DNA of 64,000 bases. Origin: Hyphomonadaceae bacterium. GTDB lineage: Bacteria > Pseudomonadota > Alphaproteobacteria > Caulobacterales > Hyphomonadaceae. Where the stretch lies: positions 62,001-126,000 of the forward strand of contig JALHLU010000004.1 in the NCBI GenBank assembly GCA_022844345.1. Reading direction: 5' to 3'. The notes under the pieces were generated by a model. The model ran no database searches and was not told the DNA's origin. It saw only the letters and a list, made by a program, of their open reading frames with translations. Positions 47,333-55,119 of this stretch are shown here, piece by piece. Each line of letters begins with the position of its first letter. Within the stretch, counting starts at the first letter, position 1. The translations under genes were made by a program, and so were the position numbers.

Positions 47333-47346
47333 TTAGCGACGCTTCG

Positions 47347-47416
47347 CGTCGCGTAGGGTGCATTGAGCGCAGCGAAATGCACCATCGCGCCATGTCCGCG
47401 AGAGGTGCATTTCAGC
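47347..47416. repeat. Dispersed palindromic repeat, copy 1
   Basis: Contains GGTGCATT (47357-47364) / AATGCACC (47376-47383) and a third arm GGTGCATTT at 47404-47412. Copy 2 at 47972-48040 has the same order and close identity across about 68 bases. The pair flanks the 140-aa secreted protein gene as direct repeats. Confidence 0.7.
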
Positions 47417-47459
47417 TTCTGCCTTCAGGACACCTGCGGCGATGTCTTCATTGCCCCAA

Positions 47460-47882
47460 TTAGTCTGCGAATGGCACCCACGCCGTGGTCTCCGACCCGC
47501 CCCTGCCTGTGAGCGTGGTCAGCGTCCAAGTTTGGCCTGTGGACGTGTCCATCAGGAATGTGTGCTTCGCGGCCAGCCCGGATGAGAAAATCATGAAGCG
47601 CGCAATCTTATCCGATTTGCATTGGTCGAGCCCGACTACCGACGTCGATTCCCAAGCGTTTTCATCCTCGGCAGTACGCACGAGCTGCCAAACACTTCCG
47701 CACGTGCGATCAAGCCGAAACGTCCATTTGGCTGCCAGCTGCGACTGAACGATCTCGTATCTCGCATTGTTGGAAATAGTCGTCATCGCATGGGGGGAGG
47801 TTTGCACTTGCGCGTGTGCGGCCCCTTGTGATGCGCCGACAATCGCAATCCACAACACAGCGGCGATGACTGAAGTCTTCAT
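47460..47882 (-). CDS. Secreted protein with an internal duplication
   Basis: A 140-aa protein with a signal peptide (MKTSVIAAVLWIAIVGASQG, cleavage near AHAQ). The mature part is two similar units of about 45 residues: RYEIVQSQLAAKWTFRLD with GSVWQL, then RFMIFSSGLAAKHTFLMD with GQTWTL. Two Cys lie in unit 1 and the linker. No family recognised. ATG 47882 has GGGGGA seven bases upstream. It lies within the AT-richer island, opposite in direction to the reverse transcriptase, between two copies of a palindromic repeat. Confidence 0.65.
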   Translation of the reverse strand: MKTSVIAAVLWIAIVGASQGAAHAQVQTSPHAMTTISNNARYEIVQSQLAAKWTFRLDRTCGSVWQLVRTAEDENAWESTSVVGLDQCKSDKIARFMIFSSGLAAKHTFLMDTSTGQTWTLTTLTGRGGSETTAWVPFAD

Positions 47883-47971
47883 AGTTTGATCCCCCATGTT
47901 TCGCATGCTCAGAGTCGTAAGTCTGTCGTTTCAGATTACGGGTGTTGTTTGGCCGAGTCGACGGCTCTCCG

Positions 47972-48040
47972 CGTCGCGTCGGTGCATTGAGCAGCGCGAA
48001 ATGCACCGTCGCGCAACGTTCGCGAGAAGTGCATTTCGGC
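47972..48040. repeat. Dispersed palindromic repeat, copy 2
   Basis: GGTGCATT (47981-47988) / AATGCACC (48000-48007), followed by AGTGCATTTCGG near 48029-48040. Matches copy 1 (47347-47416) in the same orientation. Confidence 0.7.
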
Positions 48041-48147
48041 CGTTGGCCTCAATGCACGCTACGGGCGGCGTTTCTGTCATGTCATTCTCGCCGGAGCCCG
48101 AAGGGTGAAGAGCGGGAAGCCAGGGGCTGCGGGCGCCGGTGCTTGCC

Positions 48148-48195
48148 GCTCCTGGGTTCCGGCTCGCACGCTGGCGCGTGCGTCCGGAATGACAG
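48148..48195. repeat. Intergenic repeat of the GCTCCTGGG...ATGACA type, copy 1
   Basis: Begins GCTCCTGGGTTCCGGCTC, has a variable middle, and ends CCGGAATGACA. Inner arms TTCCGG / CCGGAA pair. A second copy with TCCCGG / CCGGGA arms lies at 48968-49016. Compensating changes in the arms suggest the stem is maintained. Confidence 0.6.
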
Positions 48196-48471
48196 GTGAG
48201 GATGTAGCGACATCCGCCGGGTTTTGCCGGGCGGCCCCCTTCCGCCTTCGCTGCGCTTCGGCGCGACGAGCCGTCATCCGCGCTGACGCGCGGCTGCCAC
48301 CTCCCCCGCCTTCAGCCTGCGCTCTTCGAGCTTCGGCGGACAGGTCGCCGGGGCAGGACGAGTGCTCTCCATCCTACACCTGGAATCGTCAGTGGGCTGA
48401 TGGGGTTGGGGTTTTTGGAAAAGTGCGCGGCGACTTTCCCCGTCCCCTCGGGGCGGGCGTATTATGCGCGC

Positions 48472-48867
48472 ATGACGAAACGCAGAACGCATCCGGGCGA
48501 TACCGGGGACTCGCGGCGGCTGGCTTTGGCGGACGGGCGCGGGGGACTGAATGGGTGGCTGGCGGCTGAGGAGGCTCGGCTGGCGGAGTTCGAGGCGGCG
48601 GTGGAGCGCGCGCCGATCTCGATACGGCGGGGGCGGTGGCTCGAGCGGCGCGTGCCGGAGTGGGCGGCGGATGCGCGCGTGAAGTTCGCGGCAGCGCGGA
48701 AGACATACCGGCTGGCCCTGTTGCTGGGCGGCGGGGGGAAGCATCTCGACGCGATGGAGGCGCGGCAGGCGGCGGCGTTCGCGCGCGTGCTGGAGCGGGT
48801 GGCGGAGGAGCGGGCGAAGGGATGGCCGCGGCGGACGCTTTATGGGGCGGGGCCGGAGGTGGGGTGA
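48472..48867 (+). CDS. Uncharacterised basic protein
   Basis: A 131-aa Ala/Arg-rich protein (MTKRRTHPGDTGDSRRLALA, later RKTYRLALLLGGGGKHLDAM) with helical character and no recognised domain. It has no clear ribosome site. Its codons end heavily in G, unlike genes left of 45 kb. It lies between two copies of an intergenic repeat. The coding status is plausible but not certain. Confidence 0.45.
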   Translation: MTKRRTHPGDTGDSRRLALADGRGGLNGWLAAEEARLAEFEAAVERAPISIRRGRWLERRVPEWAADARVKFAAARKTYRLALLLGGGGKHLDAMEARQAAAFARVLERVAEERAKGWPRRTLYGAGPEVG

Positions 48868-48967
48868 GCGACGGCGCCGCAGGCGCGATTTGGTCCGGGG
48901 GACCAAATCGAGGAGCGAACGCCTGAGCGCAAGCGAAGGCCGGGGGGCGGCACACACCGACCTTGCG

Positions 48968-49016
48968 GCTCCTGGGTCCCGGCTCTCCGCGCTTTGCGCT
49001 ACGGCCGGGATGACAC
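48968..49016. repeat. Intergenic repeat of the GCTCCTGGG...ATGACA type, copy 2
   Basis: GCTCCTGGGTCCCGGCTC at the left and GGCCGGGATGACAC at the right, with arms TCCCGG / CCGGGA. Same orientation as copy 1 at 48148-48195. Confidence 0.6.
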
Positions 49017-49078
49017 GTAGAGGGTGTGGGTGCAGTGTCTTCGCGCAGAGTAGATTGGGGCGCAGAGGAGATACGCTC

Positions 49079-49507
49079 ATGACCCATCCGCAGATTCCGG
49101 ACACCATTGTTCGCTGGCATCGCATTGCGCTGGAGCGGCGGGCGGACGATCTGGCGGGGATACTGGCGGAGGACTGCGTGTTCGAGAGCCCCGTGGTGCA
49201 CACGCCGCAGGCGGGGAAGGCGAAGGTCGAGACCTATCTGCGCGGGGCGCTGCATGTGCTGAACACGGAGCACTTCCGGTATGGCGGGGAGTGGTATGCG
49301 GAGCGGTCCGCCGTGCTGGAATTCTTCTCGGTGGTGGACGGGGTCACGATCAATGGCGTCGATATCATTGCGTGGAATGACGCGGGGCTGATCACGCACT
49401 TCAAGGTGATGGTGCGGCCGCTGAAGGCGATCAACACGCTGCACGCGAAGATGGCGGAGTATCTGGTCTCCGTGGGGGCCGTGCCGGCGAGCGTGCTGAC
49501 GCGCTGA
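49079..49507 (+). CDS. NTF2/SnoaL-like family protein
   Basis: A 142-aa protein with the cone-shaped NTF2-like pattern: RWHRIALERRADDLAGILAE, then EDCVFESPVVHTPQAGKAKV and DAGLITHFKVMVRPLKAINT. Members include isomerases, hydrolases and ligand-binding proteins; no catalytic residues stand out. GAGGAG lies eight bases before the ATG. Confidence 0.75.
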   Translation: MTHPQIPDTIVRWHRIALERRADDLAGILAEDCVFESPVVHTPQAGKAKVETYLRGALHVLNTEHFRYGGEWYAERSAVLEFFSVVDGVTINGVDIIAWNDAGLITHFKVMVRPLKAINTLHAKMAEYLVSVGAVPASVLTR

Positions 49508-49568
49508 AAAAAGTTATCCTACACCGCACTGACCTGAGTCGATCATGCGCCTCCTGATGGAGGTGATG

Positions 49569-50015
49569 ATGGCGCGGTCATACGCGGAGACGATGGGGCT
49601 GGAGTTCGAGGCCGAGCGGCTGGTGCGGATGGGGGAGTCGCGCGCCGAGGTGTCGCGGCGGCTGGGCGTGCATCCGCAGACGCTGGCGGGGTGGGCGCTG
49701 CGCGGCGGGTGGCGCAAGAAGGATCTCGACCTGGAGCGCAATGCGGACCTGACGCGGCGCACGCTGGCGGCGATCCGCGATGGCAATGCGGCGGTGGACG
49801 CCGAGCATGCGCTGCGGGCGCGGATGCGGGCGTTCATGCGCGAGGCGGTGGAGCTGCTGGCGGCGGGGGACGCGGAGGCGCTGGCCGAGCTCGACCGGCG
49901 GCTGGCGGGCGTCGGCCAGGTGGAGCGCCTGCCGCCGCCGGAGGGGCCAGACCTGTCGCGCGCGGGGGCAGGCGGGCTGGGCGCCCAGGCGGATGTGGAG
50001 CGGGATGCGGATTAG
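49569..50015 (+). CDS. Helix-turn-helix protein of unknown role
   Basis: A 148-aa protein with an N-terminal helix-turn-helix (ESRAEVSRRLGVHPQTLAGW, about residues 21-40) resembling those of small terminase subunits and transposase DNA-binding domains, followed by helical, Ala/Glu-rich sequence (AAGDAEALAELDRRLAGV). ATG 49569 has GGAGG five bases upstream and is preferred over the ATG at 49545. No phage genes adjoin it, so regulator versus phage remnant is undecided. Confidence 0.6.
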   Translation: MARSYAETMGLEFEAERLVRMGESRAEVSRRLGVHPQTLAGWALRGGWRKKDLDLERNADLTRRTLAAIRDGNAAVDAEHALRARMRAFMREAVELLAAGDAEALAELDRRLAGVGQVERLPPPEGPDLSRAGAGGLGAQADVERDAD

Positions 50016-50041
50016 CGGAGATTCCTGTTGCGCCGGGCTGG

Positions 50042-50086
50042 CCTGTGCGGTACATACTGTGTGGCGCACACTGTATGTGGCACAGG
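50042..50086. promoter_or_regulatory. Nested palindromic operator upstream of padR
   Basis: Inner near-perfect 27-bp palindrome: ACATAC (50052-50057) to GTATGT (50073-50078), with GTGTG/CACAC inside. Outer arms CCTGTG (50042-50047) / CACAGG (50081-50086). PadR regulators bind ATGT/ACAT-type palindromes, and the site ends 14 bases before the padR start, so autoregulation is likely. Confidence 0.65.
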
Positions 50087-50099
50087 AAACTGACCCGGA

Positions 50100-50444
50100 A
50101 TGCCCATTGCGGCTGACATATTGGAGGCGCTGCGGCTGGAGTTGCGGCGGGGGACGCTGATCCTGGCGGTGCTGGGGACGCTGCGGGCCGAGCAGTATGG
50201 CTATTCGCTGAAGACGCGGCTGGCCGAGGCGGGCGTCGATATCGACGAGGGCGCGCTCTATCCGATGCTGCGGCGGCTGGAGAGCCAGGGGCTGCTGGTG
50301 TCCGAATGGCGCGAGGAGGGGAAGCGGCAGAAGCGCTTCTATCGCCTCTCGGCGGATGGCGCGGGGGCGCTCGAACAGCTGACGGCCGAATGGCGCGCGA
50401 TGAATGCGGCGCTGAATTCCATCATTGAAGGAGGGCGGACATGA
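50100..50444 (+). CDS. PadR-family transcriptional regulator
   Basis: A 114-aa winged-helix regulator (short PadR subfamily 2). The recognition region is LKTRLAEAGVDIDEGALYPM, followed by the wing LRRLESQGLLVSEWREEGKR and a dimerisation helix. It overlaps the membrane protein gene downstream by four bases (ATGA), the common PadR-plus-HAAS-partner pair. A large palindrome just upstream suggests it represses its own operon. Confidence 0.92.
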   Translation: MPIAADILEALRLELRRGTLILAVLGTLRAEQYGYSLKTRLAEAGVDIDEGALYPMLRRLESQGLLVSEWREEGKRQKRFYRLSADGAGALEQLTAEWRAMNAALNSIIEGGRT

Positions 50445-51445
50445 CCGACCTTGTCGAACGCTATCTTGCGTCTGTCGAACGGCGCCTGCCGGAAAAGACG
50501 GCGAAGGACATCACGGCGGAACTGCGCGAGGCGCTGGAGGCCACGCTGGATGCGAAGGCGGCGGAGCTGGGGCGTCCTCCGTCCACGGATGAAGTGGCCG
50601 GGGTGCTGAAGGCGTATGGCGCGCCGGCCGTGGTGGCGGCGCGCTATGAGGGGCGGATGCACCTGATCGGGCCGGTGCTCTATCCGTGGTTCTGGCCGGC
50701 GCAGCGCACGGCGATCGGCGTCATTGTGGCGATCTTCGTCGTGCTGACGGCGATCCGCGCGCTGGCGTCCGACAATCCGGTGCAGGCCGTGCTGCAATCG
50801 GCCGACAAGGTGATCGGCTGGGGGCTGGGCACGTTCGCCGTCGTGACGCTGGTGTTCGTTCTGGTGGAGCGCACGGCCGACCCGGTGAAGCTGGCCGAGT
50901 CGTGCTGGGACCCGAAGAGTCTGCCGCGCGAGCATATCCGCAAGCCGAAATCGCTGTTCGAGAGCGGCGTCTCGCTGTTCTTCGATGTGCTGTTCATCCT
51001 GTTCTGGACGAGCCTGCTGAAATTCCCGAACGAACTGCCGCTGCGCGAGGGCGCGTCGGTGGCGATCACGCTGTCGCCGGTGTGGAGCGTGGTCTACTGG
51101 CCGGTCCTGGCGCTGGGCGTTCTGTCGGCGGCGGCGCATCTGTTCGACATGCTGCGCCCGGCGTGGAGCCGCCTGCGCTCGGCCATGAGCCTTGTGGGCT
51201 ATGCCACGGGGCTTGGCGTGCTGTGGGTCGTCTTCCAGGGGCGGCCGTTCGTGGAGGTGCAGCCGCAGCCGGGCACGAGCCCGGAAGACCTGGAGCGCGC
51301 GCTGCGGCTGGTCGATGGGGTGTTCCTGGTCGCGCTGGGCTTTGGCGCGCTGGTGTGGGCGATCACGCTGGGTGTCGAGGTGCACCGCCAGATCAAGGCG
51401 ACGAGGATGTCGCTGCCGGACGCGCGCGCGGCGGCCTGTAGATAA
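50441..51445 (+). CDS. PadR-partner membrane protein (HAAS domain)
   Basis: A 334-aa protein. The N-terminal soluble domain (LVERYLASVERRLPEKTAKD to about residue 75) matches the HAAS/DUF1700-like domain typically encoded with PadR regulators. About six transmembrane helices follow, for example AIGVIVAIFVVLTAIRAL and VSLFFDVLFILFWTSLL. The family is thought to sense or mediate envelope signals; the function is unknown. Translationally coupled to padR. Confidence 0.8.
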   Translation: MTDLVERYLASVERRLPEKTAKDITAELREALEATLDAKAAELGRPPSTDEVAGVLKAYGAPAVVAARYEGRMHLIGPVLYPWFWPAQRTAIGVIVAIFVVLTAIRALASDNPVQAVLQSADKVIGWGLGTFAVVTLVFVLVERTADPVKLAESCWDPKSLPREHIRKPKSLFESGVSLFFDVLFILFWTSLLKFPNELPLREGASVAITLSPVWSVVYWPVLALGVLSAAAHLFDMLRPAWSRLRSAMSLVGYATGLGVLWVVFQGRPFVEVQPQPGTSPEDLERALRLVDGVFLVALGFGALVWAITLGVEVHRQIKATRMSLPDARAAACR

Positions 51446-51481
51446 ACGAGCCGGCGGCAAAGCACCGCCGACCTCCCCGGG

Positions 51482-51509
51482 CCTCCTCCGCTCGCAAGAG
51501 CGGGGGAGG
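51482..51509. terminator. Hairpin terminator between convergent genes
   Basis: CCTCCTCCGCTC (51482-51493), loop GCAA, GAGCGGGGGAGG (51498-51509), one G-T pair. There is no long T-run, but it sits exactly between the ends of two convergent genes. Confidence 0.55.
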
Positions 51510-51515
51510 TTGGCG

Positions 51516-51791
51516 TTACTCGGCGGCGGCTTTCGGTGTGGCGAGGCCGCTGCGGCGGAGGAGTTCGGCGGCGATCAGGGGGATGGCGCGGCGGGCGGCG
51601 CCGTTCTTGGGGTGGGCCGGGTCCGAGCCGATGCGGGCGGCCGAGGCCTGGTAGGCGCTGAGCTTGAAATCGGTCATTTCAGGCAGGCGCTCGGACAGCG
51701 AGGGCTGTTTGGCATTGACCGAGGTGGAGGTGTCGGCGGCGGGAGCGGCGGGCACGCGCTTGTGTTCGCCAGTACGCGATGAGTTGCTCAA
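51516..51791 (-). CDS. Small uncharacterised protein
   Basis: A 91-aa protein from TTG 51791, which has AGGAAGG nine bases upstream; ATG 51677 would give a 53-aa core. The C-terminal half, MTDFKLSAYQASAARIGSD then GAARRAIPLIAAELLRRSGL, reads like a folded helical domain. The N-terminal part is low-complexity. No family recognised. Confidence 0.4.
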   Translation of the reverse strand: MSNSSRTGEHKRVPAAPAADTSTSVNAKQPSLSERLPEMTDFKLSAYQASAARIGSDPAHPKNGAARRAIPLIAAELLRRSGLATPKAAAE

Positions 51792-52112
51792 GGATTTTCG
51801 CCTTCCTGTTCGGGGACGTTCGCGTGGTCGCGGACGCGCTGTTGGTCGAGGACGTGAAGTCCTGGCAAAGTCGCCGCCCAAGCCAGAGGGCGTGTCGAGA
51901 CCGGAGCGCAGGGCAGCGGTGGATGGTGCTTCCTAGCACGGAATGCGCGCAAATACCCGTGATTTGTTTAGCGGGCGCTGCAGGCGGGGTCCGCGGGGAC
52001 TCGCAAAATTGTCCCGGGGCGCCGCAAGGGCATCCGATTGTTGACAGTGTCAATCTGAGGTAGGTTCCGCCGGAATCGGGACCATAAAAACATAATCCGG
52101 AGTCCAACGCCC
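51792..52112. promoter_or_regulatory. Intergenic region with a TTGAC-AGT-GTCAA operator candidate
   Basis: A 320-bp gene-free stretch between divergent genes. The palindrome TTGACAGTGTCAA (52041-52053) lies 60 bases upstream of the lipoprotein oxidoreductase gene; its left half also matches a -35 box, but no good -10 is seen at the right spacing. Nothing else recognisable. Confidence 0.35.
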
Positions 52113-54128
52113 ATGCAGAGCTTGAAACTGACGCTGGCCAGCCTGCTGGCCGGCGCATCCGCACTTGGCCTTGCCGCCTGCTCGAGCGAGCCGGCCGCCA
52201 CGCTGGTCGGCAAGAAGGTCGACGACTACATGCTGGTCGACCAGACCGGCATGGGTCACATCCTGAAGTATGACACGCAGACGCCGGCCATCGTGCTGGC
52301 CGCGTATGTCAATGGCGACGAGGGCGCGCGCGCGGCGGCCAAGGCGCTGCAGGAAGCGGCGGGCAAGCATGCCGGCGTGCTGGTGCACCTGATCAATTCA
52401 AGCGAGGCCGACACGCGCGAGAGCATCTCGGCCGAGGCAAAGGAAGCGGGCATCACGCTGCCGCTGCTGGACGACGAGTTCCAGCTGATCGGCAATGCGC
52501 TGGGCTTCTCCTATGCGGGCGAGGCGGTGATCGTGAACCCGAAGACGTGGGAGATCGTCTTCCACGGCCCGGCCGACAAGGTGGATGCAGCGCTTGGCGA
52601 GTTCGTCGCCGGCGGCAAGGTGGCGACGGCCGAGTATACCGAGGTGAAGGGCACGAAGCTGGCCTTCGCGGATCGCGGCAAGGATTTCACCACGATCTCC
52701 TATTCCAAGGATGTCGTGCCGGTGCTGATGGACAAGTGCGTCGAGTGCCACCAGCCCAACGGCATCGCGCCGTGGCACATGACGAACTACCAGATGGTCA
52801 AGACGTTCGCGCCGATGATTCGCGAGGCGATCCGCCGTGACCGCATGCCTCCGTTCGACGCGGACCGCCACTATCGCGCCTTCGAGAATGACGAGAACCT
52901 GACCGCCGAAGAAACCAAGACGCTGATCCACTGGATCGAGGCGGGCGCGCTGAGCGACATTCCCGAGGGCGGCGAAGACCCGTTGGCGGTGGGCGTCTCG
53001 CAGCGTCCGGACTGGCCGCTGGGCGAGCCGGACCTGATCGTCGACATCCCGTCCTATGACGTGCCGGCGGCGGGCGTGGTGGATTACCAGCTGCCTGTCG
53101 TGAAGAATCCGATGAAGGAAGGACGCTGGCTGAAGTCCACGACCTTCAAGGCGGGCGATCGCGCGGGCGTGCACCACATTCTCGCGGGCTGGATGCCGAA
53201 GATGCCGGCCTCGGGCCGCGGCTTCGACTGGAACATCTCGCTGGGCGGATATGCCGTGGGCGCGGAATCCCAGACAGCGCCGAAGGACTGGGCGACGTGG
53301 ATCCCCGGGGGCGGGGCGCTCTCGTTCCAGATGCACTACACGCCGATCGGCAAGGCGTTCACCGACAACTCCAAGATCGGTCTCTACTTCCAGGACGAGG
53401 CGCCGGCCTTCGCCAAGCGCCAGATCATCATCGCCGACCCCTCGATCGAGATCGCGGCGAATACCGCGCGTCACCATGAGACGGCGTATGTGCAGTTCCC
53501 GGCTGACGTCCAGCTCTACGCCACGCAGATCCATGCGCACTATCGCGGCTATGCCTCGAAGCTGACGGCGATCTATCCGGACGGGAAGGAGGAGATTCTT
53601 CTCAACATGCCGCACTACGACTTCAACTGGCAGCGCGAGTATGTGTTCAAGGAGCTGATCGACCTGCCGGCGGGCACGATGCTGGTGGCCGACTACTGGT
53701 ATGACAACTCGGTCAACAACAAGGCGCTGTTCGGCGAGAACACCAAGGCGCTGACCGCGCCGGAGGCCGTGGTGTTCTGGGGCGACCAGTCCTATCAGGA
53801 AATGCTGTTCACGGCCGTTCAGTACCGCTGGAAGGACGAGACCGCCGACAAGCCGCGCAACGACCTGCAGGCGCAACTCGAGCAGAGCATCATCTTCACG
53901 ATGGCGGACGACAACCGCAACGGGAAGCTGGAGAAGGCCGAACTGCGCGTCAAAGGCGTGGGGCAGGAGAATGCAGAGACGGGCGGCGGCGTGGCCGACC
54001 TGCACCTGCAGATCCTCGGCGGCTTCGACCAGATCGACGCCGACAAGGATGGCGGCATCTCGGTTCCGGAGTTCAGCGTGATGATGGAGCAGATGCAGGC
54101 CCGGGGCAATTCGGGCAGCCCGACCTAA
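52113..54128 (+). CDS. Fusion lipoprotein: thioredoxin fold, c-type heme, copper monooxygenase-like and EF-hands
   Basis: A 671-aa lipoprotein (lipobox LAAC, Cys23). Residues about 30-165 have a thioredoxin/peroxiredoxin-like fold without a CxxC pair (HILKYDTQTPAIVLAAYVNG). A c-type heme site CVECH is at 209-213. Residues about 310-590 carry the pattern of copper ligands known from peptidyl-glycine hydroxylating monooxygenase: HH at 354-355, H408 in FQMHYTPIG, HxH at 474-476 in QIHAHYRGY, and M523 in PAGTMLVADY. Two EF-hand loops follow, DDNRNGKLEKAE (from about 600) and DADKDGGISVPE (642-653). The activity is inferred from residues only; such fusions occur in marine bacteria. Confidence 0.8.
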   Translation: MQSLKLTLASLLAGASALGLAACSSEPAATLVGKKVDDYMLVDQTGMGHILKYDTQTPAIVLAAYVNGDEGARAAAKALQEAAGKHAGVLVHLINSSEADTRESISAEAKEAGITLPLLDDEFQLIGNALGFSYAGEAVIVNPKTWEIVFHGPADKVDAALGEFVAGGKVATAEYTEVKGTKLAFADRGKDFTTISYSKDVVPVLMDKCVECHQPNGIAPWHMTNYQMVKTFAPMIREAIRRDRMPPFDADRHYRAFENDENLTAEETKTLIHWIEAGALSDIPEGGEDPLAVGVSQRPDWPLGEPDLIVDIPSYDVPAAGVVDYQLPVVKNPMKEGRWLKSTTFKAGDRAGVHHILAGWMPKMPASGRGFDWNISLGGYAVGAESQTAPKDWATWIPGGGALSFQMHYTPIGKAFTDNSKIGLYFQDEAPAFAKRQIIIADPSIEIAANTARHHETAYVQFPADVQLYATQIHAHYRGYASKLTAIYPDGKEEILLNMPHYDFNWQREYVFKELIDLPAGTMLVADYWYDNSVNNKALFGENTKALTAPEAVVFWGDQSYQEMLFTAVQYRWKDETADKPRNDLQAQLEQSIIFTMADDNRNGKLEKAELRVKGVGQENAETGGGVADLHLQILGGFDQIDADKDGGISVPEFSVMMEQMQARGNSGSPT

Positions 54129-54146
54129 GCCTGATCTGTTCGCGAT

Positions 54147-54186
54147 GCAATGCGCCGGCTGGATCCGATAGGGTCCGGCCGGTTGC
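54147..54186. terminator. Imperfect hairpin between convergent genes
   Basis: GCAA at 54147-54150 and TTGC at 54183-54186 bound a GC-rich imperfect stem (GCCGG/CCGGC and TGGA/TCC segments). There is no T-run; the role as a terminator is inferred from its place between convergent genes. Confidence 0.35.
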
Positions 54187-54200
54187 GTTCGAGGTGGTAG

Positions 54201-54752
54201 CTATCTGCGCGCGACGATACCGTGTTCGCGCGTCCAGTAGGCCTTGTCGCGCGTGCAGGGCGTCCAGCCATTGAAGGGCGCGAAGGAGCCGCCGGAGAAG
54301 CGGCCAGACTCGCCCATGAAACCGCCGCCGGAAGTCCAGACATCCCGGCGGCGATAGCGATCCCACCCGCGTTCGAGCGCTTCAGCCTCACCGCTGTTCT
54401 CGAGTCCGAAATTGGTCGTGCGTCCGGGGCAATAGTCTTCGAACTTGCGTCGCCAGATCGTGTTCTTGACCTGCGCCATTTCCGCATGAGTGAGACTGGT
54501 CCGGAGTTGCAGCTGCGCCTCGCCGCCGGGCGGACAGACGACCGTGTAGAGGCAGGCATACTCGGCCGTGCCGTGCATGGTGCGCATGTGTTCATCTACC
54601 AGCCTGTCGAGCATCGGTGCGTCGAGCGTTAGCCAGAAGACGAGCTTGTAGAGCGGGGTCAGGAAATAGATCGCGAGCGCGGCGATCCAGAAGAGCGCAA
54701 GGTGGCGCAGCCTCATGTGCGGCCTGCCGAAGAAGGCTCCGATGTTCGTCAA
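54201..54752 (-). CDS. Uncharacterised membrane-anchored protein
   Basis: A 183-aa protein with one N-terminal transmembrane helix (LALFWIAALAIYFLTPLYKL) and a periplasmic part with five Cys (ACLYTVVCPPGG, FEDYCPGRTT, GWTPCTRDKAYW) that may form disulphides. No domain recognised. TTG 54752 has GGGGGA eight bases upstream; ATG 54716 is an alternative that removes 12 residues. Confidence 0.55.
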   Translation of the reverse strand: MTNIGAFFGRPHMRLRHLALFWIAALAIYFLTPLYKLVFWLTLDAPMLDRLVDEHMRTMHGTAEYACLYTVVCPPGGEAQLQLRTSLTHAEMAQVKNTIWRRKFEDYCPGRTTNFGLENSGEAEALERGWDRYRRRDVWTSGGGFMGESGRFSGGSFAPFNGWTPCTRDKAYWTREHGIVARR

Positions 54753-54982
54753 TGGCGCTGTCCCCCGGGGCGTCTATGGTGCCGCGTTCTTCTTCCGGGC
54801 GTGGGTCAACAATGTGGTGTCAGGCGGACGCTGGCGTGGCTGGTTGGGTGTGCGCCACCTTTCCGGCTGGGGCGCGGGCGGGGTGGAGCGGCCGGCGGCG
54901 CACCTGACGCGCTGGTTGCAATAAGGGCCATCACCGCGACGAAACGCCCGTGAAAGCGGGTAAAATTGCGAACTCGCCTCAG

Positions 54983-55012
54983 TTGTCACATGGGGCTGGT
55001 GCGTGCTAGTCA
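54983..55012 (+). promoter_or_regulatory. Possible promoter of the atpHAG operon
   Basis: TTGTCA (54983-54988), 18 bases, TAGTCA (55007-55012), about 107 bases before atpH. The -35-like half is reasonable, the -10 half weak. Confidence 0.2.
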
Positions 55013-55119
55013 CCCCGCGCGATAGGCAATCCGGACGCCACCCGTGTCTATGTGGCTGATTTCATAACAGATTTTGCTTCGGTCCGGGCGGGGGATTCGA
55101 GGCGCTTGGGGCGAGCGAT

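Larger units (their letters stand above)
47883..48471. other. Gene-free stretch made of repeats
   Basis: About 590 bases with no convincing gene. It holds the second GGTGCATT repeat copy (47972-48040), a second palindromic repeat family (48148-48195), and GC-rich sequence with several short inverted repeats. No promoter or RNA gene was recognised. Confidence 0.5.

Noticed and set aside
49569-51445. A prophage remnant around the helix-turn-helix gene.
   Set aside because: No capsid, tail, large terminase or integrase genes are nearby; one HTH protein is not enough.
54742-54924. Open frame MFVNGAVPRGVYGAAF... on the + strand.
   Set aside because: It overlaps the start region of the opposite-strand gene and its promoter, and shows no family pattern.
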